Assembly: GCA_021817625.1 (NCBI GenBank)
Contig: JAKASY010000123.1
Span: 1 to 6,398, forward strand
Direction: 5' to 3'
Source of the DNA: Bacillota bacterium
GTDB taxonomy: Bacteria; Bacillota_E; JAJZYS01; JAILZS01
Length of the DNA: 6,398 nt
Part shown: positions 1 to 6,088 of the stretch, one piece after another
How positions within the stretch are numbered: position 1 is the stretch's first letter
Layout of the letters: each line of letters begins with the position of its first letter
Position numbers and translations under genes: made by a program
Notes under the pieces: model-generated
The model's database searches: none
Told to the model about the DNA's origin: nothing
Seen by the model: only the letters and a program-made list of their open reading frames with translations

Positions 1-257
1 GCCACCGCCTGCCGCGCGGCGTGGCCATGATGTACCACGCGGGCGATCGCACCGTCGGCGTGCCGGGCACGCGCATCACCAAGGACCGGGGGGGTACGCA
101 CAACAGCGTGACCCGGGTCATCCCCAAGCCGACCCACATGATCGGCGGCTATGCCCAGCTGTCGTATGGCTTCAACTACTACGGGCCCACGGGCCACCAG
201 CGCGACACGCTGACCTACATCCGGCCGCTGAGGGAGGTCGACTGGCTTGAGGATTAA
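1..257 (+). CDS. narG: Respiratory nitrate reductase alpha subunit, C-terminal end (partial)
   Basis: This is the C-terminal end of the catalytic subunit that reduces nitrate to nitrite at a molybdenum bis-MGD cofactor on the cytoplasmic side of the membrane. The gene enters from the left edge; the first whole codon is at position 3 and the stop is TAA at 255-257, so only about 84 residues are visible. They carry the conserved NarG tail: GGTHNSVTR, then KPTHMIGGYAQLSYGFNYYG, then a closing segment ending VDWLED. The Fe-S and molybdenum ligands lie upstream, outside the window. The last 11 bp overlap the start of narH, and the narH ribosome binding site lies inside this gene, which suggests translational coupling. 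The identification rests on this conserved tail plus narH, narJ and narI following in canonical order. Confidence 0.95.
   Translation, partial: HRLPRGVAMMYHAGDRTVGVPGTRITKDRGGTHNSVTRVIPKPTHMIGGYAQLSYGFNYYGPTGHQRDTLTYIRPLREVDWLED
232..238 (+). promoter_or_regulatory. Ribosome binding site for narH
   Basis: GGGAGGT sits inside the narG coding end, 8 nt before the TTG at 247. It supports TTG as the narH start; the protein read from this codon begins exactly where NarH homologues do. Confidence 0.8.
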
Positions 258-1743
258 GGCCCAGGTCGCGATGGTAATGAACCTCGACAAGTGCATCGGC
301 TGCCACACGTGCAGTGTGACGTGCAAGAACACGTGGACCAACCGGCCCGGGGCGGAGTACATGTGGTTCAACAACGTGGAGACGCGCCCGGGTGTGGGCT
401 ACCCGAAGCGGTGGGAGGACCAGGAGCACTACAAGGGCGGCTGGCGGCTCAGGCGGGGGCGCCTGGAGCTCAAGGCGGGCGGGCCGGTCACCAAGCTCCT
501 CAACATCTTCCACAACCCCGACCTGCCGATCATCGACGACTACTACGAGCCCTGGACCTACGACTACGAGACCCTGATCCAGAGCCCCGAGCGGCAGCAT
601 CAGCCGGTGGCGCGGCCGCGCTCGCTCCTCACGGGCGAGGTTATGGACTCACCGGTGTGGGGCCCAAACTGGGACGACGACCTGGCCGGGGGGCCGGCGC
701 TCGTCGGCCAGGATCCGAACGTGAGAGATCTCGGCACCCACATCGCCTTCGAGTACGAGCAGAGCTTCATGATGTATCTGCCGCGCATCTGCGAGCACTG
801 CCTGAACCCGGCGTGCGTGGCCGCCTGCCCCTCGGGGGCGATGTACAAGCGCGATGAGGACGGCATCGTGCTCGTCGATCAGGACGCCTGCCGCGGCTGG
901 AGATTCTGCGTCAGCGCCTGCCCGTACAAGAAGGTGTACTTCAACTGGCAGACCCACAAGGCCGAGAAGTGCACGTTCTGCTACCCGCGCATCGAGGCGG
1001 GGCTGCCGACGATCTGCTCGGAGACCTGCGTGGGTCGTATCCGCTACCTCGGAGTCGTCCTCTACGACGCCGACCGCGTGCAGGCCGCGGCCTCGGTGGC
1101 GAACGAGCGGGAGCTGTATGAGAGCCAGCTCGGGCTGTTTCTCGACCCGCGCGACCCCGACGTGCGGGCGGCGGCCGAGCACGCGGGCATCTCCCACGTC
1201 TGGCTCCAGGCGGCGGAGCGCTCTCCCGTCTACCGCCTGGCGGTCGACTGGCGCGTGGCCCTGCCGCTGCACCCCGAGTACCGCACCATGCCGATGGTGT
1301 GGTACGTGCCGCCCCTGAGCCCGATCATGAACCACCTGCGCAACGAGGACCTGCTCGCGCCCGCGCGCCTCATACCGGCGATCGACGAGATGCGTCTGCC
1401 CATGGAATACCTGGCCAGCATCCTGTCCGCGGGGGACGTGAGCGTGGTGCGCAAGGTCCTCCTAAGGCTCGCGGCCATGCGCACGCACATGCGCCGCCGG
1501 CAGGTGGGCGACGTCGACGACTCGCCGCTTCTGGCCGAGGCGGGCCTCGACGCGGACAGCGTCGAGGCGATGGCCCACATGCTCGGCGTGGCAAAGTACG
1601 ACGACCGGTTCGTGATTCCAACCGCCGACCGGTCGGGCGATCCCAACCTGCCTTTCGAGCAGGGAAGCTGCAGCCTGGAGGGGCTCGCCCCGCGCGAGGG
1701 CGTCGAGGCCCTGGCCGCGTCGGCGCGCCACGGTCATGCCTAG
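247..1743 (+). CDS. narH: Respiratory nitrate reductase beta subunit (Fe-S electron-transfer subunit)
   Basis: NarH carries electrons from the NarI haems to NarG through four Fe-S clusters on the cytoplasmic face of the membrane. The 498-residue product is close to the roughly 510 residues of the E. coli protein and aligns with it nearly end to end. Cysteine groups are all present: C16/C19/C22/C26, C182/C185/C190/C194, C215/C221/C225, C242/C245 and C257/C261. The motif CRGWRFC at 215-221 has Trp218 where a ferredoxin would have Cys. This is the family hallmark that makes one cluster [3Fe-4S]. The stretch LPLHPEYRTMPMVWYVPPLS and the late AKYDDRFVIP are also typical. The start is TTG, chosen because a good Shine-Dalgarno precedes it and the N-terminus (MRIKAQVAMVMNLDKCIGCH) matches the family. 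It overlaps narG by 11 bp and narJ by 8 bp. Nothing looks broken. Confidence 0.98.
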   Translation: MRIKAQVAMVMNLDKCIGCHTCSVTCKNTWTNRPGAEYMWFNNVETRPGVGYPKRWEDQEHYKGGWRLRRGRLELKAGGPVTKLLNIFHNPDLPIIDDYYEPWTYDYETLIQSPERQHQPVARPRSLLTGEVMDSPVWGPNWDDDLAGGPALVGQDPNVRDLGTHIAFEYEQSFMMYLPRICEHCLNPACVAACPSGAMYKRDEDGIVLVDQDACRGWRFCVSACPYKKVYFNWQTHKAEKCTFCYPRIEAGLPTICSETCVGRIRYLGVVLYDADRVQAAASVANERELYESQLGLFLDPRDPDVRAAAEHAGISHVWLQAAERSPVYRLAVDWRVALPLHPEYRTMPMVWYVPPLSPIMNHLRNEDLLAPARLIPAIDEMRLPMEYLASILSAGDVSVVRKVLLRLAAMRTHMRRRQVGDVDDSPLLAEAGLDADSVEAMAHMLGVAKYDDRFVIPTADRSGDPNLPFEQGSCSLEGLAPREGVEALAASARHGHA

Positions 1744-1776
1744 CCCCGAGGCGGCCGAGGCCCTGGCCGCGTCGGC
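1704..1776 (+). repeat. 21-bp direct repeat across the narH/narJ junction
   Basis: Positions 1704-1724 and 1756-1776 are identical over 21 bp, offset by 52 bp. The first copy lies near the 3' end of narH and the second near the 5' end of narJ. The offset of 52 equals 1 modulo 3, the same as the frame shift between the two genes, so both copies are read in the same phase and encode EALAASA in both proteins. Similarity extends weakly upstream (REGV against PEAA) but not downstream. Confidence 0.9.
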
Positions 1777-2329
1777 CTTCCTTTGGGGCTACCCAACCGA
1801 GCGCTGGCACCGCCGGCTCGGGCCGCTGGCACGGCGGCTCCGGCGCCGCGTGGGCATGCCCGGCGGGAAGGACCTGGCGTCGTTCGTGGCGAGCGCCGCG
1901 CGCCGGTCGCCCGAAGAGCTGGCCGACGCCTATGTCCGGGCCTTCGACTTCACACCGCAAAACGCCCTCTACCTTACCGCCCACGAGCACGCCGACGATC
2001 GGCGGCGCGGCCAGGCCCTGCTCGAGATCCAGGAGCGCATCGCCGCCGCGGGCCTGCGAGTGCGCGACGGCGAGCTGCCGGACTTTTATCCGCTGCTGCT
2101 GGAGTTCGTGGCCGTCGCTGGCGCGTCGCCGGTCGACCCGCTCGAGCCGCGGCTAAGGGCGCTGGCCGACCGGCTCGCCGACAGCCTCTCGCGCGCCGAG
2201 AGCGTGTACGCGCCCCTGGCGCGCGCCGTGCAGTGCGCGCTGCCCGTGCCGCCTGCGCGCCTGGGCGACCCGCCAAGGGAGGGCGGCGAGGACGACCGCA
2301 CGATGCCCTATCCGCTCGAGTACGGGTAG
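1736..2329 (+). CDS. narJ: Nitrate reductase assembly chaperone (delta subunit)
   Basis: NarJ is a cytoplasmic chaperone, not part of the final enzyme. In the known family it binds apo-NarG, helps molybdenum cofactor and Fe-S insertion, and holds NarGH until it docks on NarI. The 197-residue product has the conserved core: AFDFTPQNALYLTAHEH at about 69-85, RRRGQALLEI at about 89-98 and GELPDFYPLLLEF at about 112-124. The C-terminus is charged and ends MPYPLEYG. The ATG overlaps the narH stop by 8 bp, and I see no good Shine-Dalgarno within the usual distance, so translation is probably coupled to narH. Its first residues repeat a peptide found at the end of NarH (see the direct repeat). Position between narH and narI is canonical. 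Confidence 0.95.
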   Translation: MPSPEAAEALAASAFLWGYPTERWHRRLGPLARRLRRRVGMPGGKDLASFVASAARRSPEELADAYVRAFDFTPQNALYLTAHEHADDRRRGQALLEIQERIAAAGLRVRDGELPDFYPLLLEFVAVAGASPVDPLEPRLRALADRLADSLSRAESVYAPLARAVQCALPVPPARLGDPPREGGEDDRTMPYPLEYG

Positions 2330-2367
2330 GACCCGCTGCATCACCGCGACGCAGGGAGGGCTGGTCG

Positions 2368-3081
2368 ATGGCGGAGTTCCTGTGGGTGGTCCTGCCGTAC
2401 CTCACGCTCGGCCTGTTCGTCGTGGTGAGCGTCGTCCGGTACCTGTACACGCCCATGGAATGGGGGTCGAAGTCGAGCCAGCTGCTCGAGTCGACGCGCC
2501 TGCGGTGGGGGAGCCTGCTCTTCCACTGGGGGATCGTGCTCGTGTTCTTCGGCCACGTGTTCGGCCTGCTCGTCCCGATCGGCGTGTACGAAGCGCTCGG
2601 CATCGACGCCCACCTCTACCATCTGGGCGCGGACCTCCTCGGGGGCCTGTCCGGCGTGGCTACGGAGGTGGGCCTGGCGATCCTCATCTGGCGCCGGCTG
2701 AGCGTGCGCCGCCTGCGCGCAACGACAGACGTGGGGGACTGGCTCAGCCTCGGGCTGCTCTTCGTGGTGGTCGGCCTGGGCGATGCGCAGACGGCCGTCG
2801 CGAACAACCTCGTGGGCGCGTACGAGTATCGCGTCACCGTCGGGCCGTGGGTGCGCGAGCTGTTCACGCTCCATCCGGACGCGTCGCTCATGGCGCACGT
2901 GCCGCTCCTTTTGCAGGTGCACGTGATCGCAAGCCTCATTCTTTTCGCGGTATGGCCGTTCACCCGCCTGGTACACGTACTGAGCCTGCCGCTCGCGTAC
3001 CTGCGCCGGGCTCCGATCCAGTACCGGCAGCGGACGCACGCCCCGCACACGGCCGTAACGCCCGCCGGGCGGCCGTACTGA
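2368..3081 (+). CDS. narI: Respiratory nitrate reductase gamma subunit (membrane cytochrome b)
   Basis: NarI is the membrane anchor that oxidises quinol and passes electrons through two b haems to NarH. The ATG at 2368 has GGGAGG at 2354-2359, 8 nt upstream, and the product is 237 residues, close to the usual 225-240. About five hydrophobic segments are visible (near 5-25, 48-70, 86-107, 124-146 and 179-200). The four haem-ligand histidines are in place: H53 (LFHWG) and H63 (FGHVFG), then H185 (LQVHV) and H203 (RLVHVLS). Their spacings of 10 and 18 residues equal those of E. coli H56/H66 and H187/H205. By that comparison H63/H185 would hold the distal haem and H53/H203 the proximal one. It follows narJ by 38 bp and is the last gene of the operon, as the next gene is convergent. 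Confidence 0.97.
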   Translation: MAEFLWVVLPYLTLGLFVVVSVVRYLYTPMEWGSKSSQLLESTRLRWGSLLFHWGIVLVFFGHVFGLLVPIGVYEALGIDAHLYHLGADLLGGLSGVATEVGLAILIWRRLSVRRLRATTDVGDWLSLGLLFVVVGLGDAQTAVANNLVGAYEYRVTVGPWVRELFTLHPDASLMAHVPLLLQVHVIASLILFAVWPFTRLVHVLSLPLAYLRRAPIQYRQRTHAPHTAVTPAGRPY

Positions 3082-3142
3082 CCGCCGCTCACGCCCCGAC
3101 CCGCCCCAGGTGGCGACGCAACGGCTTCCGTGCCGGTGCGCA

Positions 3143-3159
3143 GGGCTCCCTTCGGGCCC
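3143..3159. terminator. Possible weak hairpin between convergent narI and the small coiled-coil gene
   Basis: GGG/CCC outer pairs, a three-base bulge and CC/GG inner pairs close a TTCG loop. It lies about 60 bp past the narI stop and 5 bp past the stop of the convergent minus-strand gene, so it could end either transcript. There is no T tract on either strand, so it is at best a weak or Rho-assisted terminator. Confidence 0.25.
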
Positions 3160-3163
3160 GCTC

Positions 3164-3463
3164 CTACGACGCCGGCCTGACAGGCGGCGCCGCCTCCGCC
3201 CCGTGCGCGCGCGCGGCCGCCGCCTCCGCGCGCTCCTTGAGTGCCAGCATCTCGGCGTGGATCGCCCGCGCCCGCTCCAGCCGCGCGGCAGACTGTTCCT
3301 CCGAGCGCTGCCGCTGTGCTTCGAGCCTTACCGCCGTCTGGGCCCACGAGCGCGCCCAAACCGCCTCTGCCGCCTTCCGTAGCGCGGCCATACCGGCTGC
3401 CTCCGCCGCCCGCTGCGCCTCCGCCTCTAGGTCGGGCGCGACGGCGCGCGTGCGCCTGCGCAT
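3164..3463 (-). CDS. Small Ala/Glu/Arg-rich predicted coiled-coil protein, unrecognised
   Basis: I do not recognise this 99-residue protein. The ATG is at 3463-3461 and the TAG at 3166-3164. A strong Shine-Dalgarno, GGGAGGTGG at 3476-3468, ends 4 nt before the ATG and is the main reason to believe the gene. The N-terminus is basic (MRRRTRAVAPDLEAEAQRAA). From about residue 10 to 88 there is a helix-favouring run rich in Ala, Glu, Gln and Arg with regularly spaced Leu, Met, Ile and Val, as in a single coiled coil. A short Pro-containing tail ends it. There are no cysteines, no signal peptide and no membrane segment. It is convergent with narI and divergent from aconitase. A role tied to either neighbour is speculation. 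High-GC DNA can yield spurious Ala/Arg ORFs, but the ribosome site and the good fit of the gap argue against that. Confidence 0.65.
   Translation of the reverse strand: MRRRTRAVAPDLEAEAQRAAEAAGMAALRKAAEAVWARSWAQTAVRLEAQRQRSEEQSAARLERARAIHAEMLALKERAEAAAARAHGAEAAPPVRPAS
3170..3189. repeat. Stem-loop at the 3' end of the small coiled-coil gene
   Basis: Eight base pairs with one bulged G (3174) close a three-base GAC loop: CGCC...GCCT pairs with AGGC...GGCG. It lies in the last codons of the minus-strand gene, about 90 bp past narI, and could also slow or end narI transcription. There is no T tract, so a terminator role is uncertain. Confidence 0.4.
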
Positions 3464-3548
3464 GATGCCACCTCCCGGGTGGCGGCTGCGTGCGTCGCCG
3501 CCGCCACGACTCTCCGCTCCGAGTGTCGCGCACGCGGAGGCGAGCGAT

Positions 3549-3564
3549 GATGACGGCGGTCACA
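3549..3564. promoter_or_regulatory. Candidate CRP-like operator 2 (weaker)
   Basis: On the + strand this reads GATGA-N6-TCACA, so on the minus strand it has a full TGTGA half and a degenerate TCATC half. Its centre is 63 bp from the centre of operator 1, about six helical turns. Read leftward, its centre is 34.5 bp before the end of a weak -10-like GACACT (3527-3522). That is the same geometry as operator 1 and the aconitase -10, so it may serve the small coiled-coil gene. The palindrome core alone is short enough to occur by chance. Confidence 0.35.
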
Positions 3565-3612
3565 GGGGCCACCATCCTGCCCGGGCGTACCGCGCCAGGT
3601 CGGGCCGCGGTC

Positions 3613-3626
3613 GTGATCTTCGTCAC
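3613..3626. promoter_or_regulatory. Candidate CRP-family operator 1 upstream of aconitase
   Basis: GTGA-TCTTCG-TCAC matches the inner core of the CRP consensus (TGTGA-N6-TCACA) at all eight defined inner positions; only the outermost T and A are replaced by C. I found no other GTGA-N6-TCAC when scanning the window by eye. Its centre (between 3619 and 3620) lies at -41.5 from the A at 3661, the standard position for a class II activator overlapping the -35 region. No TTGACA-like -35 is present, as expected for an activator-dependent promoter. The binding protein is inferred, not shown; the regulator encoded at the right edge is a candidate. Confidence 0.55.
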
Positions 3627-3648
3627 CGTGCGCCCGGCGCGCACGGCC

Positions 3649-3661
3649 TACAGTGCCTGCA
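3649..3661 (+). promoter_or_regulatory. Candidate -10 and start site of the aconitase promoter
   Basis: TACAGT at 3649-3654 keeps the T, A, A and T of the TATAAT pattern at its most informative positions. A purine start at A3661, after a 6-nt gap, would give a 40-nt leader carrying the GGGGAGGA ribosome site at 3686-3693. The base 17 bp upstream offers no -35 element, so activation through operator 1 is likely. Confidence 0.45.
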
Positions 3662-3700
3662 AGGAGCCGGCCGGCCCGGCGCCGTGGGGAGGACGAGCGA

Positions 3701-6028
3701 ATGCCGAGGATCGAGATCGATTCCACCCCCGAGATGGTGGCGGGCGTGTACGGGCACCTGGAGGACAGGCTGGCGATCGTGCGCCGCCGCCTGGGTCGCC
3801 CCCTGAGTGCGGCCGAGAAGATCTTGCTGGGTCACCTGGACGATCCCGGGGGCGCGGAGCTGGCCGCCGGGACCAGCTACGTCGGCCTCAGGCCCGATCG
3901 GGTGGCCATGCAGGACGCCACCGCCCAGATGGCCCTCCTCCAGTTCGCGCAGGCGCGTCGTCAGACCGTGGCCGTGCCCACGACCGTGCACTGCGACCAC
4001 CTCATCCAGGCCCGCGCGGGCCGCGACCCCGACATGGCGACGGCGCTCGTGTCGAGCCGCGAGGTGTTCGACTTCCTCAGGTCCGCGTCGGCTCGCTATG
4101 GCATCGGCTTCTGGCAGCCCGGGGCGGGCATCATCCACCAGGTGGTGCTCGAGCACTACGCGTTCCCGGGCGGCCTTATGCTCGGCACCGACTCGCACAC
4201 CCCAAACGCCGGCGGCCTGGGCATGCTGGCCGTGGGCGTCGGCGGCGCGGACGCCGTCGACGTCATGGCCGGCCTGGCCTGGGAGGTGCTCTACCCCAAG
4301 CGCGTGGGGGTCTACCTGCGCGGCCGCCTTAACGGATGGGCGGCGCCGAAGGACGTGATTCTGGCCGTGCTCGGGCAGCTCACGGTCAAGGGCGGCACGA
4401 ATCGCGTCATCGAGTACGTCGGCCCGGGCGCGGACACGATCAGCGCTACCGGCAAGGCGACGATCAGCAACATGGGCGCGGAGACGGGCGCCACCACCTC
4501 GCTCTTTCCCTACGACGACCACATGGCACGCTACCTGCGGGCCACGGGCCGCGGCGCGCTCGCCGACCTGGCGGACGCGCACCGTCACCTCCTGCGCGCC
4601 GACCCCGAGGTGGAGGAGAACCCGGAGCCCTTCTTCGACGAGTGGCTGGAGATCGACCTGAGCGGGCTCGAGCCGCACGTCGTGGGGCCGCACACGCCGG
4701 ACCTCGCCCGCACCTTAACCGAGCTCTCCGCCGCCGTGGCGCGCGAGCGCTACCCTGAGCACCTGTCGGCCGCCCTGCTGGGAAGCTGCACGAACTCTTC
4801 GTACGAGGACCTCACGCGCGCCGCCGACGTGGCCCGACAGGCGGCGCGCCACGGCGCGCGCATGCCCGTGCCGTTCCTGGTCACGCCGGGATCGGACCAG
4901 ATCCGCGCCACGGCCGAGCGCGACGGCCAGCTCGGGGCCTTCGAGGCGATCGGCGCGACCATCCTGGCAAACGCCTGCGGCCCATGCATCGGCCAGTGGC
5001 AGCGTGGCGACGTGATGAACGCCGCGAGCGCACCGGGCGAGCCGGCTAGCCGCACCCTGAAGGCGGACGCGCAGCCGGTGAACGCCATCATCGACTCGTA
5101 CAACCGCAACTTCCCTCGCCGCAACGACGGCAACCCCCGCACCCTGGCGTTCATGGGCAGCCCCGAGATCGTGATCGCCCTCGGGCTCGCCGGCCGCCTC
5201 ACGTTCGACCCCCGGACCGACAGCCTGGTTGGTGCCGACGGCCAGGCCTTCCGCCTCGAGCCGCCGGTGCCGGCACCGGAGGTTCCCGAGCGCGGCTTCG
5301 TCGCAAGCCGCGCGGGCTACGTGGCGCCGCCGGAGAATGGCGCCGACGTCGCGTTGGCGGTCGACCCGGCGAGCGACCGCCTGCAGCTGCTCGACCCCTT
5401 CCCGGCCTGGGACGGCGCGGATTTCGTCGGCCTGCCCGTACTCCTCAAGGCCGAGGGCAAGTGCACCACCGACCACATCTCGCCGGCGGGCCCGTGGCTT
5501 CGCTTCCGAGGCCACCTCGACCACATCTCCGACAACATGTTCGCGGGCGCGCGAAACGCCTTTACGGGCGAGGCCGGCACGAGTCGCGACGCGCGCACGG
5601 GCGCCGTCGACCATGCCGCCGCAGTGGCGCGTGCCTACAGGGCGAGCGGACTCGGGTGGGTGGCGGTGGGGGATGAGAACTACGGCGAGGGCTCGAGCCG
5701 CGAGCACGCCGCGATGTCGCCGCGCTTCCTCGGCGCCGCCGCGATCATCGCCCGCAGCTTCGCGCGCATCCACGAGTCGAACCTCAAGAAGCAGGGCGTC
5801 CTGCCCCTGACCTTCGCCGATCCGGCCGACTACGAGCGGGTGCGTGACGGCGACCGCGTGAGCCTTCTCGGCCTGGCGCGGCTCGCGCCGGGGCGGTCGG
5901 TGCGGGCCGTCCTCGAGCACGCGGACGGCAGCCGCGAGGCACTCGATCTGCGCCATTCGCTGAGCGAGGGGCAGATCGCCTGGTTCAGGGCCGGGTCTGC
6001 GCTGAACCTGATCGGCGGCGTGGCCTAG
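3701..6028 (+). CDS. acn: Aconitate hydratase, mitochondrial-type
   Basis: Aconitase interconverts citrate and isocitrate via cis-aconitate in the citric acid cycle, using a [4Fe-4S] cluster. The 775-residue product resembles animal mitochondrial aconitase from end to end, not the roughly 900-residue AcnA or the AcnB type. Cluster ligands are C363 (GSCTNSS), C426 and C429 (ACGPC). Counterparts of known active-site residues are D99/H100, H146, D164/H166, N257/E261, N468/R469/R474, D591, R603 and S665-S666-R667 (GEGSSREH). The Fe-S domains occupy roughly the first 510 residues; a Pro-rich linker follows and the swivel domain fills the C-terminus. About 17 extra residues lie between C429 and N468 compared with the animal enzyme. 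ATG 3701 was chosen because GGGGAGGA ends 7 nt upstream; an in-frame upstream start at 3653 would precede the predicted transcription start. It is probably monocistronic, with the next gene convergent. Confidence 0.97.
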   Translation: MPRIEIDSTPEMVAGVYGHLEDRLAIVRRRLGRPLSAAEKILLGHLDDPGGAELAAGTSYVGLRPDRVAMQDATAQMALLQFAQARRQTVAVPTTVHCDHLIQARAGRDPDMATALVSSREVFDFLRSASARYGIGFWQPGAGIIHQVVLEHYAFPGGLMLGTDSHTPNAGGLGMLAVGVGGADAVDVMAGLAWEVLYPKRVGVYLRGRLNGWAAPKDVILAVLGQLTVKGGTNRVIEYVGPGADTISATGKATISNMGAETGATTSLFPYDDHMARYLRATGRGALADLADAHRHLLRADPEVEENPEPFFDEWLEIDLSGLEPHVVGPHTPDLARTLTELSAAVARERYPEHLSAALLGSCTNSSYEDLTRAADVARQAARHGARMPVPFLVTPGSDQIRATAERDGQLGAFEAIGATILANACGPCIGQWQRGDVMNAASAPGEPASRTLKADAQPVNAIIDSYNRNFPRRNDGNPRTLAFMGSPEIVIALGLAGRLTFDPRTDSLVGADGQAFRLEPPVPAPEVPERGFVASRAGYVAPPENGADVALAVDPASDRLQLLDPFPAWDGADFVGLPVLLKAEGKCTTDHISPAGPWLRFRGHLDHISDNMFAGARNAFTGEAGTSRDARTGAVDHAAAVARAYRASGLGWVAVGDENYGEGSSREHAAMSPRFLGAAAIIARSFARIHESNLKKQGVLPLTFADPADYERVRDGDRVSLLGLARLAPGRSVRAVLEHADGSREALDLRHSLSEGQIAWFRAGSALNLIGGVA
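5264..5279. repeat. 16-bp perfect palindrome in the aconitase interdomain linker
   Basis: CCGGTGCC followed by its exact reverse complement, with no spacer. It encodes part of the Pro-rich linker (PPVPAPE). A GC-rich Pro/Ala linker makes such palindromes likely, so no function is claimed. Confidence 0.4.
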
Positions 6029-6088
6029 GGCCCGACCGAGGCCGCGGCAAGGCGTGTGCCCCCGCCCCGCACGCAGGGGTGCCGGGTG

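Noticed and set aside
172..600. Long minus-strand open frames opposite narH, narI and aconitase
   Set aside because: They are antisense shadows produced by high GC content; their products are low-complexity and lie wholly across well-identified genes.
895..900. Trp218 interrupting a ferredoxin-like cysteine motif in NarH
   Set aside because: This is the normal NarH feature that yields a [3Fe-4S] cluster, not a mutation.
3653..3700. Upstream in-frame start for aconitase
   Set aside because: The ATG at 3701 has a strong ribosome site, the added residues are Arg/Pro-rich and unlike the family, and the predicted transcript starts after 3653.
3547..4332. Plus-strand open frame from ATG 3547 with GGAGG six bases upstream, overlapping the start of aconitase
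   Set aside because: Most of it is the out-of-frame shadow of aconitase, and its product beyond position 3701 is Arg/Gly/Pro-rich nonsense. The start also overlaps the second candidate operator. Only the ribosome-site-like sequence spoke for it.
5102..5122. Arg473 in place of the Gly found in animal aconitase beside the substrate-binding arginine (NRNFPRRND)
   Set aside because: I recall basic residues at this position in some bacterial mitochondrial-type aconitases, so I treat it as a subfamily trait. The essential arginines are kept.
6029..6088. Terminator between aconitase and the regulator gene
   Set aside because: Only 4-bp stems such as GGCA/TGCC (6046-6060) and CCCC/GGGG are visible, with no T tract; not enough to call a terminator.
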